DNA of 64,000 nucleotides from Cesiribacter sp964504565 (GTDB taxonomy: Bacteria > Bacteroidota > Bacteroidia > Cytophagales > Cyclobacteriaceae), in assembly GCA_964504565.1 (NCBI GenBank), contig CAZDEY010000014.1, positions 1 through 64,000 on the forward strand, read 5' to 3'. Numbering within the stretch: the stretch's first letter is position 1; each line of letters opens with the position of its first letter. Positions 44,769 through 54,432 of the stretch are shown here, one piece after another. Below the pieces are notes generated by a model. That model made no database searches. It was not told where the DNA came from and was given only the letters and a program-made list of their open reading frames with translations. The translations under genes were made by a program, and so were the position numbers.

Positions 44769-45194
44769 CGGGCAAAGATAAGCACTTTAGCGCAGCTTCT
44801 TCTCGTACCATACGCACGGCTGCAAATGGGGTGACTTGGGCAGTAAGGAATTTTTAAGCTCACCCGATGCCAGAGTTTAGCTCAAAAAGTAGCAGTAGCC
44901 GATTTTCTGGTATTGCGCCTGCATACGATGCATTAGGTTCTGGGTTTGCTTTAGCTTATTTGAAGTAATTTATTTCAGTGCGCAGCACTAATATGCTTGT
45001 TTAAGATAGAAATCATTACTCTATTCTTAATGGTGGGACATTTTAAGAACGCTCGTTTGTAAAAAGTCCCATATCTCCTTGCTGTTGGGAATATTCTTAG
45101 TAGATTTAATGTTATAGGTATGATTTTGCGTTAGATCATATATTGAGCTATTTTGCTTTCTTAACTGAACTTAAGAGGATACTCTTATACTAAA
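44769..45194. other. Gene-free left border of the defence island, with a stem-loop
   Basis: No gene is visible. Composition shifts to AT-rich near 44930. A stem-loop GGGACATTTT ... AAAAAGTCCC (45035-45070, 9 of 10 paired, 16-nt loop) lies about 125 bp upstream of ietA and could be a leader structure or border of the inserted segment. Confidence 0.45.
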
Positions 45195-46151
45195 ATGCCT
45201 ACAGCTGAGCAGATAAAAACACTTCTTAAGTCCCACTTCGATAATAATTCGGAGAGGTTCAATACTATTGCTTTACAAATAGCAGCAAGTGAGGCTAAGA
45301 AAGGACACGCTACCCTTGCTCATGAGATCAAAGATTTAGTAACTAAGAATAAATCAACTGGCGCTAGGATTGTTGAGTTCACCCCTGATCTTCAGGATTT
45401 AGTTATTGCCTCATATCCAGATGTTCGTCTAAATGAATTAATAGTCTCACCCGATATACAGAAGAGAATTGACCGTATTCTAAAAGAATATATACAACGG
45501 GATAAAATCAAAAAGTTTGGGTTATCAAATCGTAGGAAGATTTTATTTTCAGGAGCACCAGGTACAGGAAAAACTTTCACAGCTTCTATTATAGCAGGCG
45601 AACTTTCACTGCCGCTTTATACAGTGTTGATGGATAAGCTTATCACTAAGTTTATGGGCGAAACTAGTGCGAAGCTTCGATTAATATTCGATTTCATCAA
45701 AAAGCATAGAGGTGTATATCTTTTTGATGAGTTCGATGCTATTGGTAGTGAACGGGGGAAAGAGAATGATGTAGGAGAAATGCGGCGAGTACTTAACTCT
45801 TTTCTTCAATTCATAGAGCAAGATAGTTCAGACAGCTTCATTCTAGCTGCTACAAACAACTTAACACTTTTAGATCAGGCTTTATTCAGGCGATTTGATG
45901 ACGTACTACACTATCACAAACCGGACAAAGTTCAAATAGAATTAATTGTGAAAAATAGACTAGGTTCATTTTATAAGAGCTTCTCCTTAAAACCTATTTT
46001 AACTAAGGCTGTAGGATTAAGTCACGCAGAAATAACACAAGCGTGTTATGATGCTGTAAAAGAATCTATTCTAGAGGACAAAAATTTTGTTACACAAAAG
46101 CTTCTGATGCAAATGCTTGATGAGCGTGGCTCAGCATATATCAATGAATGA
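45195..46151 (+). CDS. ietA: Anti-phage AAA ATPase IetA
   Basis: The 318-residue single AAA+ ATPase has a short helical N-terminal part, Walker A GAPGTGKT (residues 120-127), Walker B VYLFDEFDAIG (~174-184), sensor 1 ILAATNN, and arginine finger region ALFRRFDDVLHYHKPD. Its pairing with a subtilisin-like peptidase starting inside its 3' end matches the IetAS system, which I recall as experimentally shown to protect against phages. The ATPase presumably remodels or delivers a target to the protease. AT-rich, unlike the flanking chromosome. Confidence 0.85.
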   Translation: MPTAEQIKTLLKSHFDNNSERFNTIALQIAASEAKKGHATLAHEIKDLVTKNKSTGARIVEFTPDLQDLVIASYPDVRLNELIVSPDIQKRIDRILKEYIQRDKIKKFGLSNRRKILFSGAPGTGKTFTASIIAGELSLPLYTVLMDKLITKFMGETSAKLRLIFDFIKKHRGVYLFDEFDAIGSERGKENDVGEMRRVLNSFLQFIEQDSSDSFILAATNNLTLLDQALFRRFDDVLHYHKPDKVQIELIVKNRLGSFYKSFSLKPILTKAVGLSHAEITQACYDAVKESILEDKNFVTQKLLMQMLDERGSAYINE

Positions 46152-48627
46152 ACATCCTCATATTTTTATAAATAATGGTAAAAGCGATATTAGCTTCAGC
46201 CAGCGTCCAACACCCATCACCCCAGAGCTACCTGCTAGAAATGTCCAAAGTCATGCAGGTTATTTAACTAATCGTTTCAATGATATTTGGGAGGAAGCCA
46301 GTCGAAACAAACGAGTTAGAGAAGCTGCCTCTATACCAACTAAAGATGGCTTTTATATTGAATTCAAAAGTCAACCTGGGTATGATTTAACTACTAAGAG
46401 TCTTGAAAGTATTAAGCACGGAATCAGGCTATTAAATATTCGTAAGCTCGATAATGGCTCTGGATTAGAAACATATGCCACAGTATTTGTTCCTGCCAGT
46501 AGAATAGGACATTTTACGAGTAAAATAAGAGATTATGCTCAAAGTACTGCTCCATCAGGAAAGCCTAAAAATAATACGCTAGTTGCTAGCATTGAAGATG
46601 TTATATCAGCTTTAAGGTTGGAATCGTTTTGGCAGGATTCGGTTCAACTAATGCCTTCAAATGAACCAGTCTGGTGCGAAGCATGGCTTTCTTATTCAAA
46701 TAGCGAGATATTGTCTACTAGACAAGAATTTCATAATGCCTGTGCTGAAATAGGGGTTGAATATAGGCCAGAACAATTAGTATTCCCTGAGAGAATAGTT
46801 ATTCTGATAAAAGCTGATTATTCTCAGCTAATTGAACTTATAGAGAGAAATTCTTCAATTGCCGAGTTCAGAAGAGCCCAGGAAGCAGCGTCCTTCTGGA
46901 TGGAGCAAAGAAATTTTGAACAACTAGAATGGGTTAGGGATTTAAGCCAAAGATTGGAAGTAAGGGAAACAGGTGTTGTAATTACAATTCTTGACAGCGG
47001 GGTAAATAATGGTCATTTACTACTGCAGCCAATATTAGAAAGTGGCGATTGCCTAAGCTGTGATCCAGCCTGGGGAGTAAATGACACTAATCGCTTCGGA
47101 CATGGAACATTAATGAGTGGCTTAGCTGCTTATGGGAATCTTATCGAAAAACTACAGCATAATTTACCTGTTGAAATATCTCATAGACTTGAGTCCGTTA
47201 AAATTCTTCCTCCCAATAATTATAACCCAAATCCAATTGAACTATGGGGATATATAACCTCCCAGGCTGTAAGTTTAACAGAAATTAATCATCCAAACCG
47301 TAATAGAGTCATTTGTATGGCTGTTACCAGTACAGAGGGCACAGATTTAGGCAGGCCATCTTCATGGTCTGCTGCCATAGATAGCATTACTTCTGGCGCT
47401 GAAGATCAACAAAAAAGGCTTTTTATTATTAGTGCAGGCAACGTTTTAATTCAGGAAAGAAACCAATATCCAGAGGCAAATCTTGGGTCCTCAGTACAAA
47501 GCCCTGCACAGTCTTGGAATGCACTAACCATTGGAGCTTTTACTAATAAGATACAAGTTAATGATACCAACTACAAAGATTATGAAAGTCTTGCACAAGC
47601 AGGGTGCCTTTCACCTTTTAGTACTACGTCAGTTTGTTGGGAAGATCGATGGCCAATAAAGCCTGATGTCGTTATGGAGGGTGGAAATCTGATTATTGCT
47701 CCTGATGGCACGCTTTCAGAACATGAAGATCTATCTCATCTAACGACCTCAAATTCCACAACAAGCAGTCAATTTAAGAGTATTAATATGACTAGCGCTG
47801 CAACAGCGGAAGCATCATGGTTCGCAGCTCAACTCATGGCTAAGTATCCAGAGGCTTGGCCAGAAACCATAAGAGGCTTGATTATACATTCTGCGGAATG
47901 GACAGAAAGTATGATTTCTCAATTCGATATTAACCTTAAAAGAAAGAGAGAGGTTACAAGACTCCTTAGAACATGTGGGTATGGTGTCCCCAACTTAACG
48001 AATGCTCTAAATAGTTTAAACAATAGTCTGACTATTATTGCTCAAGAAGAGATACAACCTTTTAGCCGAAGAGAATCAGGCAGTGGAATTGGGTCAAAGG
48101 ATATGCATCTATTCGAACTTCCGTGGCCCCGTGAGCAACTTGAAAATCTAGGTAACGAAGAGGTTGAAGTTAAGATTACCCTATCATACTTTATTGAGCC
48201 TGGACCTGGTGAAATTGGTTGGCAGGATAGATATCGATATGCTTCTCATGGCTTGAGATTTGATTTCAATACTCCTACTGAATCTAAAGATGATTTTATA
48301 AAAAGAATTAACGCTGGGGCTCGAGCAGATGATGAATCTATTACAAATAGTTCGGATAGTGAACGATGGCTAATAGGTAAGAATTCAAGAAATCATGGCT
48401 CTGTTCATTCAGATGTAATTAGGGATACTGCTGTTAATATAGCTGCGTGTCGTTATATAGGTATATATCCAGTAATTGGTTGGTGGAGAGAGAGAACAAA
48501 CCTTAGAAGATATGATAGTTCTACTCGGTACTCCTTGATTATTTCGATTAAAACCGCTTCTAATGAAGTGGATTTATATACCCCTGTAATCAATATGATC
48601 GCTCCCGAAACTACCATTTCAACATAG
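46144..48627 (+). CDS. ietS: Anti-phage subtilisin-like S8 peptidase IetS
   Basis: The 827-residue protein has an N-terminal region of about 270 residues without a signal peptide, then an S8 catalytic domain: Asp284 in ITILDSGVNNGH, His320 in RFGHGTLMSG, Ser551 in NMTSAATAEAS. A beta-rich C-terminal region follows. The serine motif MTSAATA departs slightly from the usual GTSMA. It should be cytoplasmic, as expected for a defence effector. ATG codons at 46120 and 46144 both overlap ietA; 46144 (8-bp overlap) is the more usual coupling. Confidence 0.85.
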   Translation: MNEHPHIFINNGKSDISFSQRPTPITPELPARNVQSHAGYLTNRFNDIWEEASRNKRVREAASIPTKDGFYIEFKSQPGYDLTTKSLESIKHGIRLLNIRKLDNGSGLETYATVFVPASRIGHFTSKIRDYAQSTAPSGKPKNNTLVASIEDVISALRLESFWQDSVQLMPSNEPVWCEAWLSYSNSEILSTRQEFHNACAEIGVEYRPEQLVFPERIVILIKADYSQLIELIERNSSIAEFRRAQEAASFWMEQRNFEQLEWVRDLSQRLEVRETGVVITILDSGVNNGHLLLQPILESGDCLSCDPAWGVNDTNRFGHGTLMSGLAAYGNLIEKLQHNLPVEISHRLESVKILPPNNYNPNPIELWGYITSQAVSLTEINHPNRNRVICMAVTSTEGTDLGRPSSWSAAIDSITSGAEDQQKRLFIISAGNVLIQERNQYPEANLGSSVQSPAQSWNALTIGAFTNKIQVNDTNYKDYESLAQAGCLSPFSTTSVCWEDRWPIKPDVVMEGGNLIIAPDGTLSEHEDLSHLTTSNSTTSSQFKSINMTSAATAEASWFAAQLMAKYPEAWPETIRGLIIHSAEWTESMISQFDINLKRKREVTRLLRTCGYGVPNLTNALNSLNNSLTIIAQEEIQPFSRRESGSGIGSKDMHLFELPWPREQLENLGNEEVEVKITLSYFIEPGPGEIGWQDRYRYASHGLRFDFNTPTESKDDFIKRINAGARADDESITNSSDSERWLIGKNSRNHGSVHSDVIRDTAVNIAACRYIGIYPVIGWWRERTNLRRYDSSTRYSLIISIKTASNEVDLYTPVINMIAPETTIST

Positions 48628-48661
48628 TTGATATCTCAGAGGCATTATTAATTGTAAGTAC

Positions 48662-49345
48662 TTATATAGGATATTGTGAAATAAACAACTGAACTGATTG
48701 AAGCATAAGTTTAACCTGATCAAGGGTATACTCATTGAAATGCCCGTGCGCTGCTTGATTTCTTAAATCTAGACTAGCAGTCACATTTTTCTGTATTAGC
48801 TTGTTATACACTCCATTTTTTGCAAGTTCGTCGTTAAGCCTGGATGCTCTTAAAGGTATGCTTCTACCTTTCTTTTCTTCTTCGGTCTCAATATTATTTT
48901 TTCTGCATAATTGCCTCAAATGCTCTTCGAGTGTACTTCCGATAATTACTGCGGCTGGATCTTTATAAGCAGAGCTTATTAGTTCCTCAGCCATCTTAAG
49001 AAAGTCTGCATAGAATTCAGCTGATACTAGACTCTTTAGACCAGTCAACCACCCTTTGTCAACTTCATCCTTAATCAGTTCGAGAGTCTTTAGAGCAATG
49101 TCGACATTAGCAGCATCGCGTTCTCTTTTTTGGCAGACACTAAATTGCTCATAATATGGATGACTACGATTGTATAATTCTAAGGTTAATAACAAACAGG
49201 CAGAAAAGAATTTTTCCTTGATTTCAAATGGCACTAGATCAGAGGTATAACCAAATGCGGTGCTTCTTTCTTTCTTAGATAAAGCCTCTTTGCCTATATC
49301 TGCTATATAGTCTACTCTATCTAGTAATGTTTTTTTGATAGACAT
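48662..49345 (-). CDS. HEPN-like / DUF4145-like hypothetical protein
   Basis: The 227-residue helical protein has a C-terminal half (SSAYKDPAAVIIGSTLEEHL, then the segment SLDLRNQAAHGHFNEYTLDQV) containing R-N-x-x-x-H, the R-x4-H motif of HEPN RNases and DUF4145-like proteins. Such proteins are common in defence and abortive-infection loci. It is convergent with ietS and could be a third component or independent cargo. The frame is open to 49432, but the ATG at 49345 avoids overlap with the recombinase gene. Confidence 0.65.
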   Translation of the reverse strand: MSIKKTLLDRVDYIADIGKEALSKKERSTAFGYTSDLVPFEIKEKFFSACLLLTLELYNRSHPYYEQFSVCQKRERDAANVDIALKTLELIKDEVDKGWLTGLKSLVSAEFYADFLKMAEELISSAYKDPAAVIIGSTLEEHLRQLCRKNNIETEEEKKGRSIPLRASRLNDELAKNGVYNKLIQKNVTASLDLRNQAAHGHFNEYTLDQVKLMLQSVQLFISQYPI

Positions 49346-49376
49346 AAGTAAAACAATTTTATTGTATCGAATATAT

Positions 49377-49952
49377 TTATTTCCACATCCGGCCAGCAAT
49401 ATCCCTTTCCTCTTTCCCAATAGCATTCGCATAGATTGCCGTTGTTTTTAAATCAGCATGGCCGAGCCAACGCTGCACCAAATTCAACGGTATTTCGCAT
49501 TCCGCAATAGCATAAACTCCGAAGGCATGGCGTAGTCCTTTAGGAGTGGCATGAGCGCCTTCAATTCCGGCCTGTTCCATAATGGTCGTAATCTTTCTCC
49601 AGCCGGTCATGCGTGACCAGGTCCAGAGGCTTTTATTCTTCCGCTTGGCTGAGCGAAGGTTGTGAACCAGGTTCAAGGTTTCAGTTAATCTTTCTGGAAT
49701 AGGCACACTTCGGTACACCCCGTCTCTTCTTTTTTTTAAAGAGCCAATGGTAACTTCGTTACTCTCCAGGTTGATGTGTCGCACCTGCAGGTTCAGGGCT
49801 TCGGAGATCCGGCACCCGGTATACAAAAGGGTTAAGGCAAAGGTCATGACTTCGCGCTCCTGGAGCCGGGCAGTCTCTTCAAATCGCTTGCGCTCGGAAG
49901 GGGTCAAATACAGGCGTTCCCCGGAGTCAGAATACAGTTTCATTTCGCTCAT
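49377..49952 (-). CDS. Tyrosine recombinase, catalytic domain only
   Basis: The 191-residue protein consists of the catalytic domain: Arg in YTGCRISEALNL, the beta-hairpin Lys in GSLKKRRDGVYRSVPIP, the box GLRHAFGV (Lys instead of His three residues before the Arg), His in RWLGHADLKTT and the nucleophile Tyr in AIYANA. The usual N-terminal core-binding domain is absent, as in small island recombinases. Composition is closer to the host than the AT-rich defence genes next to it. It probably mobilised the island. Confidence 0.85.
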   Translation of the reverse strand: MSEMKLYSDSGERLYLTPSERKRFEETARLQEREVMTFALTLLYTGCRISEALNLQVRHINLESNEVTIGSLKKRRDGVYRSVPIPERLTETLNLVHNLRSAKRKNKSLWTWSRMTGWRKITTIMEQAGIEGAHATPKGLRHAFGVYAIAECEIPLNLVQRWLGHADLKTTAIYANAIGKEERDIAGRMWK

Positions 49953-50038
49953 GTTACAAAATTACTGTATACGGTATCGAAATAAAACACGGTGCGTAAA
50001 AATCTTTCCGGTATAGATAGGCTAAGGTTCCAAATGTG

Positions 50039-50061
50039 TTACACTATTACCAATAGTGTAA
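50039..50061. repeat. Perfect palindrome upstream of the recombinase
   Basis: TTACACTATT-ACC-AATAGTGTAA is a perfect 10-bp inverted repeat about 90 bp from the recombinase start, in the gene-free gap 49953-50288. It could be a recombinase or regulator binding site. Nothing else is recognisable in the gap apart from a possible -7 box TACTTTAG at 50276. Confidence 0.5.
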
Positions 50062-50288
50062 TCGTGCTGTAGCTGTATTCAGAATAAGAAATTTTTCTAA
50101 TAAGAAGAAAAACCAAATATTTGCCCCACTGTCTCCGAAGGTACTTAAAAGCCGAAAGCCCAATTAAAATCCGGAATGTGCACGGCCGGGGTTTTATTCT
50201 GAAATAGTTTAGTTCGGTTAGCCGGTGGTTTACAAATTTTACCCCTTACCCGCCGCTTATCCAATCGATAATTTGTACTTTAGGGGCA

Positions 50289-51950
50289 ATGGCGGGGCGA
50301 ACTTTTTCTGTAGTCTTCTACTTTGTTATTTTTTGCCTATCGGTATTGGCTAGGCAGGCCGTTTATTGCCAGGCCCAACCCAGCCCTACTATTAAGGTGG
50401 GCGTATACCAAAACGGACCCAAAATTTTCTTTAATGAAGATGGCCGGCCCGATGGTTTCTTTGTTCACCTACTTAACGAGCTAGGCGCCCGAATTGGATT
50501 TACCCCCGAATACGTAAAAGTAAACTGGAGCCAGGGCATGCAGGCCATGAAAGAAGGCCGGCTGGATTTAATGTCGGATGTAGTGCCTACCGACTACCGC
50601 CGGGAACAATACCTTTTTAATGAAATTACGGTGCTGGAAAATTGGGCCAGCTTGTACATAAGCAAAAATAAAGAGCCCGAATATTATACCCTGCAAAACT
50701 TAAGCAATATGCGGGTTGCCTATATGAAGGGCGACAGCAACTTTGAAGCTTTTAAGAAAGAATTAGGCCGCGATTCTGCCAGTTTGCAGTTTATTCCGCT
50801 TAAAGGGTACCCCGAGGTATTTAAAGCCCTAAAAAACAAAGAAGCCGACTTGGGCCTGGTAAACTATTACTACGGCAAGGATCAGGAAAGCTCGTACCAA
50901 CTTCAGAAGCTGGATATAGTAATTAACCCGGCCACTGTACACTGGGCCAGCAATAAACCCTCAATGGCTCCCCTGCTCAGGAAAATAGACAAGGAACTGT
51001 GCCTAATGAAAGATAATAAGGAATCGGTATACTACGCCCTTATTGATGATTTTCTGGAACCCGGCGATACGTATAAATTTCCGCGCTGGCTAAGCATTTT
51101 ACTTAGCGGTTTGGTAATATTCTTATTTGTATCGCTAGTAACCGTATCGGGCCTGCAGGTAAAGCTTAGGCACAGCCGGGAAAACCTCCGCAGTACCAAC
51201 CAGCAATTAGAACGCAAAATTACTGAGATAAGCGCTGCCGAAGAATCGCTTCAGAAAAAGAACCAGGAACTGCTGGCGACCAACCGCGCAATGGATCAAC
51301 TAATGTACCGGGTATCTCACAACCTGCGGGCGCCGCTAACCTCGGTGCTTGGCTTAATTGAGGTAGTTAAATTGGAAATTCCGGCTACCGCCCGGCAGTA
51401 TATGGAGGCTATGGAAAAGAGCATTCATAAACTGGACGGCACCATCCGCGATATACTGGACTACTACCGAAACAACCGGACTGAAATAGCCCGGGAACCG
51501 GTAAACCTGGCCGAACTGGCTAAAGAAGTATACGAAAGTATGGCGTTTATGAACCCGGGGGTAAACATACTGCTTCATTTGGATATTAGGGAAGAATGCC
51601 ACCTGGTAACCGACCCCTTACGGCTAAAATCGGTACTCCATAACCTGATAAGCAATTCCATTAAATACTATAACCCCTATACCGAAGAACCCTACGTAGC
51701 CGTAAACGCCGTAATTACTTTTACCCAGGCCAAAATTACCATTTCCGATAACGGCATAGGTATACCCGGAGCCCAGCAAGATAAGGTTTTCAGTATGTTC
51801 TTCCGGGGTTCAAACAGCAGTAGCGGGGCCGGTTTAGGTTTATATATTGTAAAAGAAACCGTAGAACGCCTGGGCGGTACCATACATCTGGAATCCAAAC
51901 TGAACCAAGGCAGCAATTTTACTATACTAATCCCGAACAACCCAAACTAA
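50289..51950 (+). CDS. Sensor histidine kinase with periplasmic solute-binding domain
   Basis: The 553-residue protein has a signal peptide, a family-3 solute-binding sensor domain (residues ~35-265; KVGVYQNGPKIFFNEDGRPDGFFV, GRLDLMSDVVPT), one membrane helix (WLSILLSGLVIFLFVSLVTV) and a coiled coil. A HisKA domain follows with His344 in RVSHNLRAPL, then an HATPase domain with N box NLISNSIKYY, G1 DNGIGIPG and G2 GAGLGLYI. It likely senses an amino acid or similar small ligand. No response regulator gene is adjacent, so it is an orphan kinase. Confidence 0.92.
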   Translation: MAGRTFSVVFYFVIFCLSVLARQAVYCQAQPSPTIKVGVYQNGPKIFFNEDGRPDGFFVHLLNELGARIGFTPEYVKVNWSQGMQAMKEGRLDLMSDVVPTDYRREQYLFNEITVLENWASLYISKNKEPEYYTLQNLSNMRVAYMKGDSNFEAFKKELGRDSASLQFIPLKGYPEVFKALKNKEADLGLVNYYYGKDQESSYQLQKLDIVINPATVHWASNKPSMAPLLRKIDKELCLMKDNKESVYYALIDDFLEPGDTYKFPRWLSILLSGLVIFLFVSLVTVSGLQVKLRHSRENLRSTNQQLERKITEISAAEESLQKKNQELLATNRAMDQLMYRVSHNLRAPLTSVLGLIEVVKLEIPATARQYMEAMEKSIHKLDGTIRDILDYYRNNRTEIAREPVNLAELAKEVYESMAFMNPGVNILLHLDIREECHLVTDPLRLKSVLHNLISNSIKYYNPYTEEPYVAVNAVITFTQAKITISDNGIGIPGAQQDKVFSMFFRGSNSSSGAGLGLYIVKETVERLGGTIHLESKLNQGSNFTILIPNNPN

Positions 51951-52048
51951 AGTGTTAGGTATAATACTCTTCAATGTTTACTCTACCCTACAATACCCTG
52001 AGTATTTGATTTCCGTGTATAATTTCGATAAAGAACTACGATAAAAAT

Positions 52049-52083
52049 CTTACTACTTAATACCTAGTACTTACTACTACCTA
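52049..52083. repeat. Degenerate heptamer array upstream of a promoter
   Basis: Five 7-bp units (CTTACTA, CTTAATA, CCTAGTA, CTTACTA, CTACCTA) end about 10 bp before the -7 box at 52094, occupying the -33 region. Confidence 0.6.
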
Positions 52084-52093
52084 CGGTATTTTG

Positions 52094-52101
52094 TAACTTT
52101 G
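52094..52101 (+). promoter_or_regulatory. -7 promoter box of the secreted nuclease gene
   Basis: TAACTTTG matches the Bacteroidota TAnnTTTG consensus exactly, 48 bp before the start codon. No clear TTTG -33 box is present; that position is occupied by the heptamer array. Confidence 0.5.
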
Positions 52102-52148
52102 CCGGCTAACCCTTACCAGTCTAAGCTTACCGCCAGGCTTCGTTTCTT

Positions 52149-54320
52149 ATGAAATACTTGTTCAATTTACTTCTGATACTGATAATTTGCCCTAGCCTTC
52201 AGGCCCAGTTTGCTATAGACGGTAATTTCAACGATTGGCAGGTTAACCCTACCATTGCTACTAAAAATGTCGATAGTAAAGTACCCTTGCTGGAAATAGG
52301 CAACGATGCCGAGCGGCTATACTTTCACCTTCGCCTGGCCGAAGAAGTAAAGCTTTACGAGGCCTCGCATTCCGGCAATACCTACCTAAAACTCTATATA
52401 GATGCTGACAATAACCCTAGTACCGGTCTATTGAAAGGGCCGGTCGGTGCCGAACTGGTGCTTGATTTAGGCTCCCGCTCGTTTTATGCCTATTCAAGTT
52501 CGGGCAGCTCACAGCAAATTTACTGGCCGGCACTAGGCTTTAAAACCCTGCCCACCGTTACTGCCCAAGAGCATGAGTTTACTGTTTTAAGAAATTCCGG
52601 GCAGTATAGTCTATCCGATACTATAGTTATTGTAGCCGAAGAGATTAGAAGCCGAGAGCTATTTCCATCCGAAGGGAAATTGGAATATATCTTCACCCAA
52701 TCTGGGGCCAGTTTGGCTACTAATTTATCGTTCGCCCGACCGGAAAAAGGCCAGATTAGGGCTATGAGCTACAATCTGCTGCACGATGGTATGACCGACC
52801 TTGACCGCCGCGAGTCTCTAGGGAAAATTATTGCCTCGGCTCTGCCCGATGTAGCTATTCTAAATGAAAATTGGAACACAACCCACTCGCAAGCGCAGTA
52901 TTTTCTAAGAAATTACGTAAGTAATGCGGTAAATTGGCAGGTAGCGGTGTACGGGGGCGGCAACATTCTGGCCTCGCGCTGGCCCATTACCGAGAGCTGG
53001 ACTATTGAGGGGGGCAGCAACGCCCGCCATAATGCCAGCCTGGTAGATTTACCCGAAAGTATTAGCCGGCAAGATTTATTGGTTATTTCCCTGCATTTGC
53101 CCTGCTGCACCAACGATGGAGGCCGCCAGCAGGGCGTAGATGCCGTAGCCGCCTTTATTAGAGACGCTAAAACCCCCGGCGGTGCAATTAATTTACCCGA
53201 TGGGACGCCCATCCTTATCGGCGGCGACCTAAACCTGGTGGGTTACGCCCAGCAGTTAACTACTTTGTTGGAAGGCGATATTCAGGATAACCACCGATTT
53301 GGCGCCGACTTTAGCCCGGATTGGGACGGTAGCGGGTTGCGGGTAGACGAAGCTACCCAAACCCACAGCCGGGAAACTATAAGCTGGTACGATGAAGGCT
53401 CTAGCTTTCCGCCCGGTAAACTTGACTATATTGTGTACACCGATAGCCGCCTAAACCTGCTGCACAGCTTTGTTATTAATACCCGCAATATGGACGAGAT
53501 AGCCCTTACCGAAGCGGGTTTGTATAGTACCGATAGCTACGGATCGGATCATTTACCGGTGGTAGCCGATTTTTCGGTACTTCCTGAAGACCTTAGTATA
53601 CCTAGCGTACCAACCGAGGTTAGTATCTGTAATAGCGAAGAAATACCGGCTATAGAAGCCCAGGGCGAAAACATAAGCTGGTATTCCGATAGGGCCCTTA
53701 GCCAAAAAGTAGCGGCCGGCAACACCTATACCCCGGAAATGAACGAGCCGGGCTGGTATTCTTACTGGCTTACCCAAACCTTAGCCGGCCAGGAAAGTGG
53801 TGCCGCCCGGGTAGATTTCCTGCTAAAACCAAACCCGGAACTAAGTATACCGGACTACGGTACCGTATATACTTCTGACGACAACTTTTTGCTGGAAGGC
53901 TACCCTAGCGGCGGTCAGTGGTACGAAGGCACCAACCCGATAAGCAATATATTCGAACCCACTAATACCAGTCCGGGTAACTATTTGCTGAGCTATGAAT
54001 ACGAAGCCCCCAACGGTTGCCGCCAATCGCAAGATGTTTCTATTACGGTAGAACAGGAGCCCTTAGGCAACGCCGCTGATGAATTTGACGATAGAATCAT
54101 ATACCCAAACCCCGCCCGCGATATTGTAAATATTCAGTTTGAAGTTCCCACCCAGGGCACTGCTTGTATTATTTCGGCTGATGGAAAGATTTTGTCGGTA
54201 CGGGGATTCCGGCAACTGAGCCACTGGGAAGTTCCAGTAAATTTTCTGGCTAAAGGTTTATATATTTTAGAGATTAATCAGGACTCCAAAACCCAGCGAA
54301 TACGGCTGGTCCGTAACTAA
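52149..54320 (+). CDS. Secreted endonuclease/exonuclease/phosphatase family protein with T9SS sorting domain
   Basis: The 723-residue protein has a signal peptide and an N-terminal beta-sandwich of CBM9/DOMON type (AIDGNFNDWQVNPTIATKN, residues ~20-195). The metal-dependent EEP domain follows (~210-480): MSYNLLHDG, the catalytic Glu in LNENWN, SLHLPCC, GGDLNLVG and SDHLPVVADF. Ig-like linkers and a type A Por secretion domain end it (YPNPARDIVNIQFEVP ... LAKGLYILEI). It is probably an extracellular nuclease or phosphodiesterase exported by type IX secretion. Confidence 0.88.
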   Translation: MKYLFNLLLILIICPSLQAQFAIDGNFNDWQVNPTIATKNVDSKVPLLEIGNDAERLYFHLRLAEEVKLYEASHSGNTYLKLYIDADNNPSTGLLKGPVGAELVLDLGSRSFYAYSSSGSSQQIYWPALGFKTLPTVTAQEHEFTVLRNSGQYSLSDTIVIVAEEIRSRELFPSEGKLEYIFTQSGASLATNLSFARPEKGQIRAMSYNLLHDGMTDLDRRESLGKIIASALPDVAILNENWNTTHSQAQYFLRNYVSNAVNWQVAVYGGGNILASRWPITESWTIEGGSNARHNASLVDLPESISRQDLLVISLHLPCCTNDGGRQQGVDAVAAFIRDAKTPGGAINLPDGTPILIGGDLNLVGYAQQLTTLLEGDIQDNHRFGADFSPDWDGSGLRVDEATQTHSRETISWYDEGSSFPPGKLDYIVYTDSRLNLLHSFVINTRNMDEIALTEAGLYSTDSYGSDHLPVVADFSVLPEDLSIPSVPTEVSICNSEEIPAIEAQGENISWYSDRALSQKVAAGNTYTPEMNEPGWYSYWLTQTLAGQESGAARVDFLLKPNPELSIPDYGTVYTSDDNFLLEGYPSGGQWYEGTNPISNIFEPTNTSPGNYLLSYEYEAPNGCRQSQDVSITVEQEPLGNAADEFDDRIIYPNPARDIVNIQFEVPTQGTACIISADGKILSVRGFRQLSHWEVPVNFLAKGLYILEINQDSKTQRIRLVRN

Positions 54321-54432
54321 ACTTGGTTTAATGTTTATTTAAGGAAAGTAAGAATATACAGTTAGTTTTACACAGTACAATCTGAATAAGCAGTTAACGT
54401 ATATTAATTACCGGACAACTATCATAATATAG

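Larger units (their letters stand above)
44930..49952. mobile_element. AT-rich defence island (IetAS, HEPN-like protein, recombinase)
   Basis: A sharp drop in GC content from about 44930 to 49370 contains IetA, IetS and a HEPN-like protein, and ends in a tyrosine recombinase. I could not find convincing flanking direct repeats (att sites), so the exact borders are uncertain. Confidence 0.6.

Noticed and set aside
49346..49432. N-terminal extension of the HEPN-like protein
   Set aside because: It overlaps the 3' end of the recombinase gene and contains no family-like sequence; the ATG at 49345 is adequate.
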